This document shows, one piece after another, positions 34,277 through 43,683 of a DNA stretch of 64,000 nucleotides. The notes beneath the pieces are model-generated. The model was not told the origin of the DNA. It worked only from the letters and a program-made list of their open reading frames with translations, and made no database searches. The translations under genes were made by a program, and so were the position numbers. How positions within the stretch are numbered: position 1 is the first letter of the stretch; each line of letters begins with the position of its first letter. This stretch comes from Nostoc paludosum FACHB-159 (GTDB lineage Bacteria; Cyanobacteriota; Cyanobacteriia; Cyanobacteriales; Nostocaceae), in contig NZ_JACJTU010000001.1 of assembly GCF_014698835.1 (NCBI RefSeq), forward strand, positions 124,001-188,000. The letters run 5' to 3'.

Positions 34277-35260
34277 ATGCGTAAAAAACTACAACAAATC
34301 ATCAAACCGCTACTAAAAACCTTCCTAGCCCTCAGCCTGGTGTTAACATTGGCTCTAGGTCACGCTGATGGCGCCTTAGCTGCTAGTGGCGGACGAATTG
34401 GCGGTGGCTCATTTAGAGTCCCATCTAGCCGTACCTATACACCGCGTACCTATGCACCTCCAGGCGGAGGCGGATATTATCCCGGTGGCGGATATTATCC
34501 TGGTGGTGGTTTTGGCTTTCCCTTCTTGATTCCTTTTTGGGGAATTGGAGGCGGATTTGGTGGTCTATTTGGCATTTTAATTTTTTTGGCGATCGGTAAT
34601 TTCTTGTTACAAAGTTTCCGTCGTGCTGCTAGCGGTGAAACACAAGAAGCAGATTACAGCACTAGCTCTCCAGTTTCCGTGACTCGTTTGCAAGTCGGTT
34701 TATTAGCTCAGGCTCGTGATTTGCAAAATGAACTCAACCACATTGCTGAAACTGCTGATACCAACTCCCCAGAAGGAAGAGCAGAAATACTCCAAGAAGC
34801 TAGTTTAGCTTTACTCCGCCATCCAGAGTATTGGGTATATGCAGGTGGTGACACTCAACAAGCTAGATTAAATTCAGCTGAAGCTCAGTTCAACCGCTTA
34901 TCACTAGCAGAACGCAGCAAGTTTAGCGAAGAAACTCTGACTAACGTCAACAACCAACTCAGAGCCGCCCTCGCCAAAGATGCTTTACCTCCAGCTGATG
35001 AAATCGACAACCCCACCCGTCTAATTACCGAAGGCCCTGGCGAATACATTATCGTCACCTTATTAGCGGCGACACTAGGCAAATCTGAAATTCCAAAAAT
35101 TAACAGTTCTGATGATTTGCGTCAAGCCCTACGCCAAATTGGTAGTATCCCCAGCGACAGACTTCTAGCAATTGAAGTTCTTTGGACTCCCCAAGCTCAA
35201 GGCGATACTCTGACATCAGATGATGTATTGGCAAATTATTCTGATTTGAGATTGGTTTAA
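34277..35260 (+). CDS. DUF1517 membrane protein
   Basis: 327 residues. An N-terminal hydrophobic signal or anchor (about 10-35, ending ALAASGG) leads into a Gly/Tyr/Pro-rich stretch with tandem GGGYYPGGGYYPGGG. One strong TM segment follows (about 85-118), and then a cytosolic or lumenal alpha/beta domain (SPVSVTRLQVGLLAQARDLQNELN...EYIIVTLLAA...LLAIEVLWTPQAQGDTLT). This is the DUF1517 layout, conserved in cyanobacteria and chloroplasts. Function unknown; the membrane may be thylakoid or plasma. Confidence 0.87.
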   Translation: MRKKLQQIIKPLLKTFLALSLVLTLALGHADGALAASGGRIGGGSFRVPSSRTYTPRTYAPPGGGGYYPGGGYYPGGGFGFPFLIPFWGIGGGFGGLFGILIFLAIGNFLLQSFRRAASGETQEADYSTSSPVSVTRLQVGLLAQARDLQNELNHIAETADTNSPEGRAEILQEASLALLRHPEYWVYAGGDTQQARLNSAEAQFNRLSLAERSKFSEETLTNVNNQLRAALAKDALPPADEIDNPTRLITEGPGEYIIVTLLAATLGKSEIPKINSSDDLRQALRQIGSIPSDRLLAIEVLWTPQAQGDTLTSDDVLANYSDLRLV

Positions 35261-35376
35261 TTTTTTGGAGTCAGAACTCAGAATTCAGGAGTAGAATCAG
35301 CGAAATAGGGCGGGCAAGACTTCGGCGTGAGCGCTCAGTCGAACGCTGCCCAGCCCACAAGGGTTTAAAACAGATG

Positions 35377-35403
35377 TAGAGACGTTGCATTGCAACGTCT
35401 CTA
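35377..35403. repeat. Palindrome of the 'tagagacgttgca' family, likely bidirectional terminator
   Basis: TAGAGACGTTGCA and TGCAACGTCTCTA are perfect 13-bp complements around one base, followed by TTTT on the + strand. It lies between the DUF1517 and treH genes, which converge. A gcgggc...gccc repeat module sits just upstream (35309-35355). Confidence 0.75.
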
Positions 35404-35427
35404 TTTTGGTATGCAGGGTTTTTTGGT

Positions 35428-36945
35428 TTAACTTTTTCTCCAAGACGCTGCTAAAAGTTCGAGAATGACTCCATTTGTCCAACCGAAACCAACTTCGTTA
35501 GAACTATATCCGAAGCAAATTTCATCGGAAACGTTGGCAGAACAGCGTTCAACATCATATTTCTCAACTAAAGTGTTGTGACGCCCGAATTCCTTAACCA
35601 CCATAGCGAGGAATTTGTTGGCAATGCGATCGCCTTCTGTATGATATCCATAGCGGTGAAGTCCTTGGACAGCAATTAACGTCAGCGGCGCCCAGCCAAA
35701 AGGGGCGTCCCACTGGTTCCCAGTGACACGAGTACTGGTAAAAATTCCACCTGGAGCTTCAAACAAAGAAAGATTTTCTACCACGCGTTTGGCTTGGGAC
35801 GGCGAAGCAATTCCCAACCAGAGGGGATAGAATGTTGTGGCAAATTCATAACGACGGCGTTTGCCACTCTGGAAATGATAGTCCAGATAAAGCCCCTGTT
35901 CTTCATCCCAAAGACACTGGTCGATGCGTTCGCGGCGGATGTGTGCACGTTCGCGCCATTGTTGCACCAGTTCTTCGTTACCGAAAATTTCGTTGATTTG
36001 GGCTAAGTCTTGTTCCATCTGATACAGTAAACTGTTCAGGCACACAGGAGCGTAATGGAGAATATCAGCACTGAAGGGGCCAAATCGGTTAGTGATGTCA
36101 AAACCCGACTCGCGCATGGTACGATCGCCTTTATAAAATAGCCTAGTTAGTTCGTCCTTTTGGCGATCGTAGTAAAGATTGACATCATAATCCTCAACCT
36201 CAAAGGTTTGGTAGTACTCCTTAACCCGATCGTAGTGGCTTTTTCCCTGCTCATCTCGCTCCGAAAACAAAACTTCTGGTGCAGGGCCTTCGCCAAAAGC
36301 GTAAAATCTCGATAAACCCGTTGCAGCATTCAAGTGGGGCGGAACTACCCAGTAATAATAAAACTGTTCTAGTAGCGGTACAGTTGACCTGAGCCACTCT
36401 TCATCCTGGGTATGCTGGAATAGCGCCATCACCATCATACTGAGAACCGGCGGCTGCGATCGCGACAGCATGTAAGTCCGGTTGGAATTGAGGATAGTAC
36501 CGTAATGCTGCACTTGGTAGAGTAATTGGTCTACTTGGCTTTGGGCTAATTCCAATTCGCCATCGTGCAAAAGTCCCAATAATATAAAGTAGCTGTCCCA
36601 ACCATACATTTCGTTAAAGCGACCACCGGGGACGACATAAGGCCCTGGCAGGTATAATAATCCATGCTCTTGAATTGCCTCGGCTTCACTCGGCAAAGTG
36701 CGAATTTCAATTCTTTGCATATCTTTAGGAGATAGCGCCCGCTCTAACACACTTTGGACGTTAGGACAATCTTCTAAAGGTGAAATGTAGACAATCCAAG
36801 GAGTATTTGATGTGTGGTCTAGCTTGCTATCCTTGGCAGATTGTAATAAATGTTCGTGCGATCGCGTTAAGGTTTTCCAGGTTTTTTTGATATGGGATTG
36901 TACAGCGTCTATCTGCGCGGTGGTGAGTGTTAGTTGAGTAGTCAT
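35428..36945 (-). CDS. treH: Trehalase (GH37 family)
   Basis: 505 residues. GGRFNEMYGWDSYFILLGLL matches the family signature P-G-G-R-F-x-E-x-Y-x-W-D-x-Y. QWDAPFGWAPL matches the second trehalase signature Q-W-D-x-P-x-G-W-A-P, including the catalytic region, and SGFDITNRF also fits the GH37 fold. It would split trehalose into two glucose. It is the last gene of a treZ-treY-treH run on the minus strand. Trehalase next to the synthesis genes lets the cell adjust trehalose on drying and rewetting; that role is known from terrestrial Nostoc and inferred here. Confidence 0.93.
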   Translation of the reverse strand: MTTQLTLTTAQIDAVQSHIKKTWKTLTRSHEHLLQSAKDSKLDHTSNTPWIVYISPLEDCPNVQSVLERALSPKDMQRIEIRTLPSEAEAIQEHGLLYLPGPYVVPGGRFNEMYGWDSYFILLGLLHDGELELAQSQVDQLLYQVQHYGTILNSNRTYMLSRSQPPVLSMMVMALFQHTQDEEWLRSTVPLLEQFYYYWVVPPHLNAATGLSRFYAFGEGPAPEVLFSERDEQGKSHYDRVKEYYQTFEVEDYDVNLYYDRQKDELTRLFYKGDRTMRESGFDITNRFGPFSADILHYAPVCLNSLLYQMEQDLAQINEIFGNEELVQQWRERAHIRRERIDQCLWDEEQGLYLDYHFQSGKRRRYEFATTFYPLWLGIASPSQAKRVVENLSLFEAPGGIFTSTRVTGNQWDAPFGWAPLTLIAVQGLHRYGYHTEGDRIANKFLAMVVKEFGRHNTLVEKYDVERCSANVSDEICFGYSSNEVGFGWTNGVILELLAASWRKS

Positions 36946-36957
36946 AATATCTTGTGG

Positions 36958-37055
36958 GGACTGGGGACTAGGGACTAGGGACTGGGGACTAGGGACTGGG
37001 GACTAGGGACAGTTTTCCTAATACCCAGTACCCAGTACCCAGTACCCAGTACCCG
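36958..37055. repeat. Tandem GGGACTA/GGGACTG and CCCAGTA heptamer arrays
   Basis: About seven heptamers of GGGACT(A/G) at 36959-37010 are followed by about five of CCCAGTA at 37023-37054. The two arrays are imperfect complements, so the 110-bp treY-treH spacer could form a stem. It may weaken or stabilise the downstream treH message. Confidence 0.75.
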
Positions 37056-39848
37056 TTAACCACTTATTAAAAGAGCAACTGGAAAATGGGCGAGGGCGGA
37101 TGCGATGGATAATGTTTGTTTGGTTTCTAACGGTTGTTCGGTTAAGACGTTTTTCCAAGATGAGGAAGTTCCGGAGGGTAATTGTAGGCGCGTATCTTTC
37201 CAGATTGACTCGCCTAAAGGATCTTCTCCAGGCTGAATGAGGCGAGTGAAAAAGCGGGGTGCGATGGCGATCGCTGTTTGATTCCCTAATTGTCGCGCAA
37301 AGGCAATAATATGATTGGCATGAGTTCCGTGAATTTCTAACGGCAGATAATTTCCGTCTTGGAATAATGAGAGATAATCTTTTCTGGCTTTGAGTAATTG
37401 CGCCGTTAAAAACAGTTTAATTCTACCGTCGGTTTTGTATTTGAGCAACTCTTGAATCAATTCCAAAATATCGGTTTTGATTTGCTCTTTTATGGCGCTT
37501 AAATAACTCCGTCGTAAGTCAAAATCCACGGGACGGCGGTTATCTGGATCGACTAAACTTAATTCCCAAAGTTCCGTTCCTTGATAAAAATCAGGTACGC
37601 CGGGTGCGATAGTCTTGAGTAAAATTTGGGAAAGGGAATTGAACATTCCGTAATAGGCAACTCGCTGTTGAAAAGGATGAAAGGCTTCAAGAAATTCCCC
37701 AGAAGTTGCAGGATTCAACACTTTTTCTACAAAGGAAGTGCAAGCTTCTTCATATTCGCTATCAGGCCGTAACCATGCAGTATGCACTTTCGCTTCTCGA
37801 ATTGATTTAATAATGTATTCCTTCACCCGTTCTACGAAAGATTCGTGTTCTTCTTGGGCAAAGGGAAAGGCACCGATTAGGGTTTGATAGAGAAAATACT
37901 CATCATTGCGATCGGGCATAGCAAATCCGTGGCGAATCTGGTGATGTCCTTGATTATAATGACTCCAGATGTTTACTTTTTCTTCCCATTCTTCTGGCAA
38001 TTCCGACAATACATTTAACCTTGCTCGCACGTCTTCACCGCGTTTGGTGTCGTGGGTGGCTGTGGTGTTCATGGTGTGAGGCCATGTTGCTTGGTGCTTT
38101 TGGTTAAAGCTGTGGAAGTCACCTACAGAAATGCCAAAATGGCTGGGATTTCCTCCTACTTCATTGAGTGATATCAGGCGATTGTAAACATATAATGTTG
38201 TGTCTTCTACACCTTTGGCCATAAGGGGGCCGCTGTATTGCTGCATTCGTAAGACAAAATATATCCACTGTTCCCGTTCTGTTTGCGAAAGAGAATTATC
38301 AAATTCTAGCAGCATCAATTTTTCAATAAAATTTAACTCATGCTGCAATAAAGGTGCTTGTTCTTTCGCTTGACTAATTACGTCTTGAATGGTGAGTTTA
38401 TCGGTTTCCCCAATTCCATCGGGAGTAATATAAGTACGGTAAATTGGGAACAGTGTTAAAATTTCCGCGATCGCTCTTTTAAGTCCATTGATGGTAAAGT
38501 CATTACCATAGCGATATTTGCTGGAAATATTTTTTAACAGTATGGCTAAATTGTCTATATCACCTGCTAAGTTTTTTTCTAGAATTAGCTGCTTTTTCTC
38601 CTTTACTAAAGATGCATAATCTACTTTATTACTAATAAAAGCATGGTAAATTTTATCAAACCAAAACTCTATGTCAGTTTGACAAAATACACCATTTACA
38701 TAATTCAAAAAGTCATATCCAGAAGTACCTTGTATTTCCCAACTTTCTGGCAAATCTTCCGTCAGTTCTAAAATTTTCTCAACGGTGATGTAAACATCTG
38801 GAGCTTTTTCTTGCAGCCGTTCAAGGTACTGTTTTGGGTTATAAAGTCCATCTATGTGGTCAATGCGTAAACCTGTAAATTTACCTTCATCAACGAGCTT
38901 TTGAATCAGACTATGAGTGTTATTAAAAACTCGCAATTCTTCAATTTTTACAGAAATCAATTCATTGACAGTAAAGAACCGTCGATAGTTCATTTCTTCC
39001 GCACCGACTTTCCAGAAGGCGAGACGATAAAATTGGTCATTGAGTAGATCGTCTAGCAGATTAAAGCTTTCGGAATTACCCGGTTCGCCGTTAAAAGTTT
39101 GGAGGTTTTCGTCAATGAACTCATGAATTAAATCGTTTGTGTTATAGAGTTCCCAAACTAATCCTTTGATAAATGCAATTTGGTCTTGTCGCTGTTTACC
39201 CGCAACTTCTGAAGGTACATTTTTGAGAATGTAGAGAATCCCCAATAACTTAATAAAATCGGGATGATTGCGGCCTAGCGTGCGCGTAAGTTTGCCGAGA
39301 TTGTAGGTGAGAAATTTTGTGTAAGACTCTAACCGCAACGGTAGTTTTAAACTGTAATAGTTAACAGTTAAACCGTTTTGTTCGTATTGCAGTTGAATGT
39401 GTCCATTTTCTAAAGATACACCATAGAAATCTCCTAGCAGAGGAGCGAGAATTCGTTGCTGGCGATCGCCAAATGGTACATTCCAAGAAAGGTCAAAGTA
39501 ATCAGTATAGCTGGAATCTGGCCCGTGTTCCAAGATATCCATTAAATACTCATTTTCGCTACTATAGGCCATGTGGTTGGGCACAATATCTTGTAACCAA
39601 CCCATTTCCAGAGATTGTATTTCACTAATTAATGCATCAAAAGATTCATTAGTTCCCAGTTCTGGGTTAAGTTGAGTCGGATCTACTATATCGTAGCCGT
39701 GGGTACTACCAGACCGCGCCTTAAATATCGGCGAAGCATATAAATCCGAAATGCCTAAATCAGAAAGATAAGCAGCGATGGCTTTTGCATTTTCAAAGCC
39801 AAACTGAGGTGTAAACTGAATTCGATAAGTTGCTCTTGGAATTCGCAT
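37056..39848 (-). CDS. treY: Malto-oligosyltrehalose synthase
   Basis: 930 residues, GH13 fold. The N-terminus RIPRATYRIQFTPQFGFENA, SDLYASPIFKARSGSTHGYDIVDP and WLQDIVPNHMAYS are TreY-specific. Catalytic regions include TGLRIDHIDGLYNP (nucleophile Asp), YITVEKIL (acid Glu) and NTTATHDTKRGEDVRARL. GVPDFYQGTELW and VDPDNRRPVDF follow near the C-terminus. It converts the reducing end of maltodextrins to a trehalose unit, which TreZ then releases. Many codons are AT-rich, like the rest of the window. Confidence 0.95.
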   Translation of the reverse strand: MRIPRATYRIQFTPQFGFENAKAIAAYLSDLGISDLYASPIFKARSGSTHGYDIVDPTQLNPELGTNESFDALISEIQSLEMGWLQDIVPNHMAYSSENEYLMDILEHGPDSSYTDYFDLSWNVPFGDRQQRILAPLLGDFYGVSLENGHIQLQYEQNGLTVNYYSLKLPLRLESYTKFLTYNLGKLTRTLGRNHPDFIKLLGILYILKNVPSEVAGKQRQDQIAFIKGLVWELYNTNDLIHEFIDENLQTFNGEPGNSESFNLLDDLLNDQFYRLAFWKVGAEEMNYRRFFTVNELISVKIEELRVFNNTHSLIQKLVDEGKFTGLRIDHIDGLYNPKQYLERLQEKAPDVYITVEKILELTEDLPESWEIQGTSGYDFLNYVNGVFCQTDIEFWFDKIYHAFISNKVDYASLVKEKKQLILEKNLAGDIDNLAILLKNISSKYRYGNDFTINGLKRAIAEILTLFPIYRTYITPDGIGETDKLTIQDVISQAKEQAPLLQHELNFIEKLMLLEFDNSLSQTEREQWIYFVLRMQQYSGPLMAKGVEDTTLYVYNRLISLNEVGGNPSHFGISVGDFHSFNQKHQATWPHTMNTTATHDTKRGEDVRARLNVLSELPEEWEEKVNIWSHYNQGHHQIRHGFAMPDRNDEYFLYQTLIGAFPFAQEEHESFVERVKEYIIKSIREAKVHTAWLRPDSEYEEACTSFVEKVLNPATSGEFLEAFHPFQQRVAYYGMFNSLSQILLKTIAPGVPDFYQGTELWELSLVDPDNRRPVDFDLRRSYLSAIKEQIKTDILELIQELLKYKTDGRIKLFLTAQLLKARKDYLSLFQDGNYLPLEIHGTHANHIIAFARQLGNQTAIAIAPRFFTRLIQPGEDPLGESIWKDTRLQLPSGTSSSWKNVLTEQPLETKQTLSIASALAHFPVALLISG

Positions 39849-39888
39849 ATTTGTTTTTCGTGGGAATGATGAATGTTGACTATTGACT

Positions 39889-40247
39889 GAAGAGTTGGGA
39901 GTTAGGAATTAGGAGTTAGGAGTTGGGAGTTGGGAGTTAAGAGTTGGGAGTTATATCGTGTCCGGTTAAAGACTTATCATTAAGATGGCAGGGGAGCAGG
40001 GGAGCAGGGGGAAAGAGGGTTTCCTGGTTTTTGCACAGATGCACCGAATTATAACTAATTAGGCGGACATGATATTATAAGTCGAAAGTTGAGAGTTTGA
40101 GGTTTTCAAGCTTAACAGTGAACCTCTGAGCTTCAACGTTGAACCTTTAGGCTAAAACTTGAAATTCTAACTCTCCCCACTCGTAACTTTTAACTCCTAA
40201 CTCCTAACTCATAACTCCTAACTCCCAATTCCTAACTCTTAAACTCC
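39889..40247. repeat. Paired AGTTGGG / CCTAACT heptamer arrays between treZ and treY
   Basis: Eight or so heptamers of the AGTTGGG/AGTTAGG type at 39892-39955 face a similar number of complementary CCTAACT/TTAACTC heptamers at 40187-40245, enclosing about 230 bp. Inside the loop lie gcaggggagcagggg (39988-40004) and gaacctctgagcttcaacgttgaacct repeats. This is the longest of the paired arrays and lies within a probable operon. Confidence 0.8.
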
Positions 40248-42095
40248 CTACTCTCTTTCATACAGTACTAAACTAATGGGTTGTAATTTAATTTCTTCTT
40301 CCACAGAGAGATATTCAGGGGCTTGGGAACCAGGGCCAGACCATGAGGTGTCTGCTGAATCTAATAGTTTGTGAGCTTTGTTTTGAATTGGCAAAGTTAT
40401 CGTTACCGGAGAGGAGTTGAAATTCAATACAAAGATTAATTCACTTGTTTCACACCAACGACGAACTATAACTATTTGCTTGTCTTCATCGCTAGTCGCT
40501 TGGATAGAATTGCGGTCTTGGTTGAGAAGTGCTGGGTGGGTTTTGCGTAAATTAATTAATTGACGATACCAATTCCACAAAACTTTGTGGTTACCTTCTT
40601 GGTGTAATTCCCAGTTAAGTTTACACTTTAAAAATGTTTCGGCGGATTCGGGATCTGGGGGATCGTCTTCATAGTGAAATGGTTCAAATTCTTCTTTGCG
40701 TCCGGCTCTAACCGCTTGAATTAAATCTGGGTCGGAGTGACTAACAAAGTAAATGAAAGGTGCGGGTTCGCCGTATTCTTCTCCCATGAATAATAACGGC
40801 AAATTAGGTGATAGTAACACAGCACCAGCGGCTAGTTTTAATCCTTCAAAAGAGATGCGCGCTGTGAGGCGTTCGCCTTTCATTTGGTTGCCGATTTGGT
40901 CGTGATTTTGGCTGCAAACTAAAAACTGCCATAAAGGACGATCGCGGCAAGATACGCCATGATATCGTTGGCGATCGACTGAGTATTTCCAATCATAAAC
41001 AAAAGTATCTTGATAAGCTTTTGCTAAATCGGCAAATGTGCCAAAATCCTGATAATATCCTTGGCGATCGCCTGTTAAAAGTGTATGCAATGCATGGTGA
41101 AAATCATCACTCCATTGAGCATCGAGTCCATATCCACCCAATTCCGCCGGACGAATGATTCGCGGATTATTTAAATCGCTTTCCGCAATTAAATGGCGTT
41201 TCCATCTTTGCCCTTGTTGGGAAAAATGATGAACTGCTTCTGCTAATTCCCACAAAAAATGCTTTGCTCCCAAGTCATAAATTGCTTGAATTGCATCTAA
41301 GCGCAATGCATCAATATGAAATTCGCCCAACCAATAAACGGCATTTTGGATAAAATAATTTCGCACGCCCATACTCAGGGCATCATCGAAATTCATCGCA
41401 TTGCCCCACGGCGTTTTATAGGTTCGGGTAAAGTAGGGCGCAAACTGACCCATATAATTACCTTCTGGGCCAAAGTGGTTGTACACCACATCCAGCACCA
41501 CAGCAATACCGTTTTCGTGGCAAGCATTCACCAATTGCTTCAAATCTGCTGGGCTACCGTAGGAATTTTGTACGGCATAGGGGTAAACGCCATCATAGCC
41601 CCAGTTACGGTATGCTAAAGCAGGCTCAATATGGGTATCTCCGGGAAACTGGGAAATGGGCATGATTTCAATAGCATTAATTCCCAGTTCGCGTAGTTCC
41701 GGTAGGCGGGGAATAATGGCGGCAAAAGTGCCTTCAGGGGTGAATGTCCCCACATGAAGTTCATAGAAAATCATCGATTCCACAGGAATACCAGACCATC
41801 CTTCGTCAGTCCACTCAAACTGAGGATCTATGATTTGAGATGGGCCATGCACGCCTTCTGGTTGATACCGTGACGCCGGGTCAGGAAAAGCATTTTCCTC
41901 GTTCAGCACATACTTATAAAGCGTACCTGGATAGACATCATTCACCTTCGTTTGCCAGTATCCCTCTGCTTGAGGCTTAAGCGCAATTACTTGCGGTTCT
42001 GGCGTCAAAATTTGCACAGCAACGCTATCTAACGTTGGAGACCAAACTGTAAATTCACACTCTCCGTTCCCCAAATAATTTGCACCAATTCTCAC
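40248..42095 (-). CDS. treZ: Malto-oligosyltrehalose trehalohydrolase
   Basis: 615 residues, GTG start with AGAGG about 9 bases before. An N-terminal CBM48-like beta domain (ECEFTVWSPTLDSVAVQIL) precedes the GH13 barrel. YELHVGTFTPEGTF is the TreZ hallmark, VVLDVVYNHFGPEGNY is region I, IDALRLDAIQAIYD holds the nucleophile Asp, HLIAESDLN the acid Glu, and SQNHDQIGNQMKGER region IV. It releases trehalose from maltooligosyl-trehalose made by TreY. First gene of the cluster; the operon order treZ-treY-treH agrees with what is known from Nostoc/Anabaena. Confidence 0.95.
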   Translation of the reverse strand: MRIGANYLGNGECEFTVWSPTLDSVAVQILTPEPQVIALKPQAEGYWQTKVNDVYPGTLYKYVLNEENAFPDPASRYQPEGVHGPSQIIDPQFEWTDEGWSGIPVESMIFYELHVGTFTPEGTFAAIIPRLPELRELGINAIEIMPISQFPGDTHIEPALAYRNWGYDGVYPYAVQNSYGSPADLKQLVNACHENGIAVVLDVVYNHFGPEGNYMGQFAPYFTRTYKTPWGNAMNFDDALSMGVRNYFIQNAVYWLGEFHIDALRLDAIQAIYDLGAKHFLWELAEAVHHFSQQGQRWKRHLIAESDLNNPRIIRPAELGGYGLDAQWSDDFHHALHTLLTGDRQGYYQDFGTFADLAKAYQDTFVYDWKYSVDRQRYHGVSCRDRPLWQFLVCSQNHDQIGNQMKGERLTARISFEGLKLAAGAVLLSPNLPLLFMGEEYGEPAPFIYFVSHSDPDLIQAVRAGRKEEFEPFHYEDDPPDPESAETFLKCKLNWELHQEGNHKVLWNWYRQLINLRKTHPALLNQDRNSIQATSDEDKQIVIVRRWCETSELIFVLNFNSSPVTITLPIQNKAHKLLDSADTSWSGPGSQAPEYLSVEEEIKLQPISLVLYERE

Positions 42096-42424
42096 GCAGA
42101 TTCACCTCTTCAATAATGTTTTGTGCTGGATTTTGGCGTCAAAGTAATTTCATGTTGTTACACTATCTTTACAAACGCGCCAAATAGGATCATGGTGGTT
42201 TTACCAGACTTTTTACTAGTATCGAAGGGCTGAATTTATTACTATAAAACTCTGTCTAATGATTAATATTAGTGACTCTGCCTGAGTTGTAATGCTAAAT
42301 GGAACAGGGAACAGGGAAACAGAGAATATTAAGAAATAACCTGAGAAAATCAGTTCCGGGACACAAAGATAAATTTGCTGTATTATTCTCTTTGTGTCTC
42401 TATATTCCCCACAGCCATCGATTC
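42096..42424. other. Intergenic region upstream of treZ
   Basis: 329 bp. ggaacagggaacagggaaacagag (about 42301-42324) is one arm of the genome's ggaacaggg repeat, with a partial complement ctctttgtgtctctatattcccc near 42389-42411. The treZ promoter should lie at about 42100-42200; nothing close to consensus was seen. Confidence 0.4.
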
Positions 42425-42856
42425 CTACGACTTGCAGCTGCCATCAACACAGTATGCTGATTCATAAGTACTAGAACGCTTGCCAAAGATAGTGTAACGG
42501 TTATCGCGGATTTGTTCGTAAAAGCGTAGACGCGAAGCGGCTTGTCGTAAGACATCGCCTGCCCACTTCACCCCCGGTAACGCCCGGTAAGCGTCTACAA
42601 ATATACTTCCTAATGGCAATAAGCGCCCAATTTCTTCAGCTGCATTACTACCTTGCCAACGTCTTTGAGGCTCATTACCATCAATTAAAATCATTCCCTG
42701 TTCGCAATCTTGGGCTGTAATTCCCCACTGCAAAACTTTCTGTTCATCTTGCATAGGAGCGTATTGAAACAGCTTTCCCTGGTCTAAGGTTTCTAACAAT
42801 TGTACTAAGGTAACGCAGAGATTACAATTCCCGTCGTAGATTACGTAGTAAGTCAT
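42425..42856 (-). CDS. DCC (DUF393) family thiol-disulfide oxidoreductase
   Basis: 143 residues. YVIYDGNCNLCVTLVQLLE carries the name-giving D-x-x-C-x-x-C motif (D8, C11, C14). AEEIGRLLPLGSIFVDAYRALPGVKWAGD and FYEQIRDNRYTIFG are the conserved second half, and the C-terminus adds two more cysteines (YCVDGSCKS). Thioredoxin-like; substrate unknown. Residues G-D-V-L-R-Q-A-A-S-R-L-R (42524-42559) are encoded by a sequence that matches a dispersed repeat module, so this stretch may be an insertion. Confidence 0.85.
   Translation of the reverse strand: MTYYVIYDGNCNLCVTLVQLLETLDQGKLFQYAPMQDEQKVLQWGITAQDCEQGMILIDGNEPQRRWQGSNAAEEIGRLLPLGSIFVDAYRALPGVKWAGDVLRQAASRLRFYEQIRDNRYTIFGKRSSTYESAYCVDGSCKS
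42524..42559 (-). repeat. Dispersed repeat module inside the DCC gene
   Basis: The 36 bases read on the coding strand start GGCGATGTCTTACGACAAGC and end GCTTCGCGTCTACGC. They match the ggcgatgtctacgacgggctacgcctac module present non-coding at about 34016-34043. Exactly 12 codons, in frame. Confidence 0.5.
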
Positions 42857-43144
42857 GGAAATAAAGGTCAGTTTGTAATGATATTTTTAAACTAACATTT
42901 TTTAATATGTTCATTTATTTTTGAATTTTGAATTGTTAATGGCTTTGGCTGACTCAGTTTTTTAGTAATTGGGGAAGCGATCGCTACTTAGCCATATCGC
43001 TATTCACCAACAGTTAAAAATTAATATACCCTGGGATAGAAGGAAGAACTATACGTAAACAATTAGGATGCCTGTGATCCTCAGAAATTGAATCTATTTA
43101 TACATATGCAGTGGCTTAAACCAGAAAGTCAGGAGATTTTTTCC

Positions 43145-43528
43145 ATGCAAAAAATTCTATTAATTTTAAAGAATGCCTTTCGTTCAAGCTTCTTGATTGT
43201 TAGCTTGATGATTTTCATCAGCTTGTCAGGTGCGTTCATTTTCACCCAGCAAGCTAGTTATGCAACTACTCTTGAAGAATTGAAGCTCATACCTCCAGAG
43301 TATAAACCAACTCCAGAAGAAAAAATTAACCGCGCTAACGAATACGATCCAGGTGTTGGTGCTCAAGAAGAAGCACGACAAGAGGCTTACAATCAAGCAG
43401 TAAAAGATTCTCAAAACCTTGGAACTATAGAAAAAGCTTACGAAAGAAATTTAAAGGCTGAAGGAAATTCTGAGCCTAATTTACTTGATAAAGCTGGAGA
43501 GATAGTTGAAAAGGTGACAGGTAAGTAA
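43145..43528 (+). CDS. Small exported hypothetical protein
   Basis: 127 residues from the ATG at 43145, chosen because AGGAGA lies 8-9 bases before it; an in-frame ATG at 43088 would add 19 residues. A signal peptide (about 10-39) ends with QQASYA, a good A-x-A site. The mature 87 residues are hydrophilic and helical (PTPEEKINRANEYDPGVGAQEEARQEAYNQAVKDS) with many Glu, Lys and Asn, possibly stress-related or periplasmic. No family firmly recognised. Confidence 0.72.
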   Translation: MQKILLILKNAFRSSFLIVSLMIFISLSGAFIFTQQASYATTLEELKLIPPEYKPTPEEKINRANEYDPGVGAQEEARQEAYNQAVKDSQNLGTIEKAYERNLKAEGNSEPNLLDKAGEIVEKVTGK

Positions 43529-43683
43529 AAATAGTAGCAAAAGTGGGAGACAATAACAATTTATATATTTATATACTGTTTTGTCTCTTCCTCATTTCTA
43601 AATCATTTATCCAAAAAGAGAATCTCGGTATATTGGAGATACTCTATTTTTGAGATATTTAATTACGAATATCCAATTTATTG

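Noticed and set aside
36958-37055. Possible CRISPR array (short direct repeats)
   Set aside because: The units are contiguous 7-mers without spacers, and no cas genes are present. They are STRR-type heptamers.
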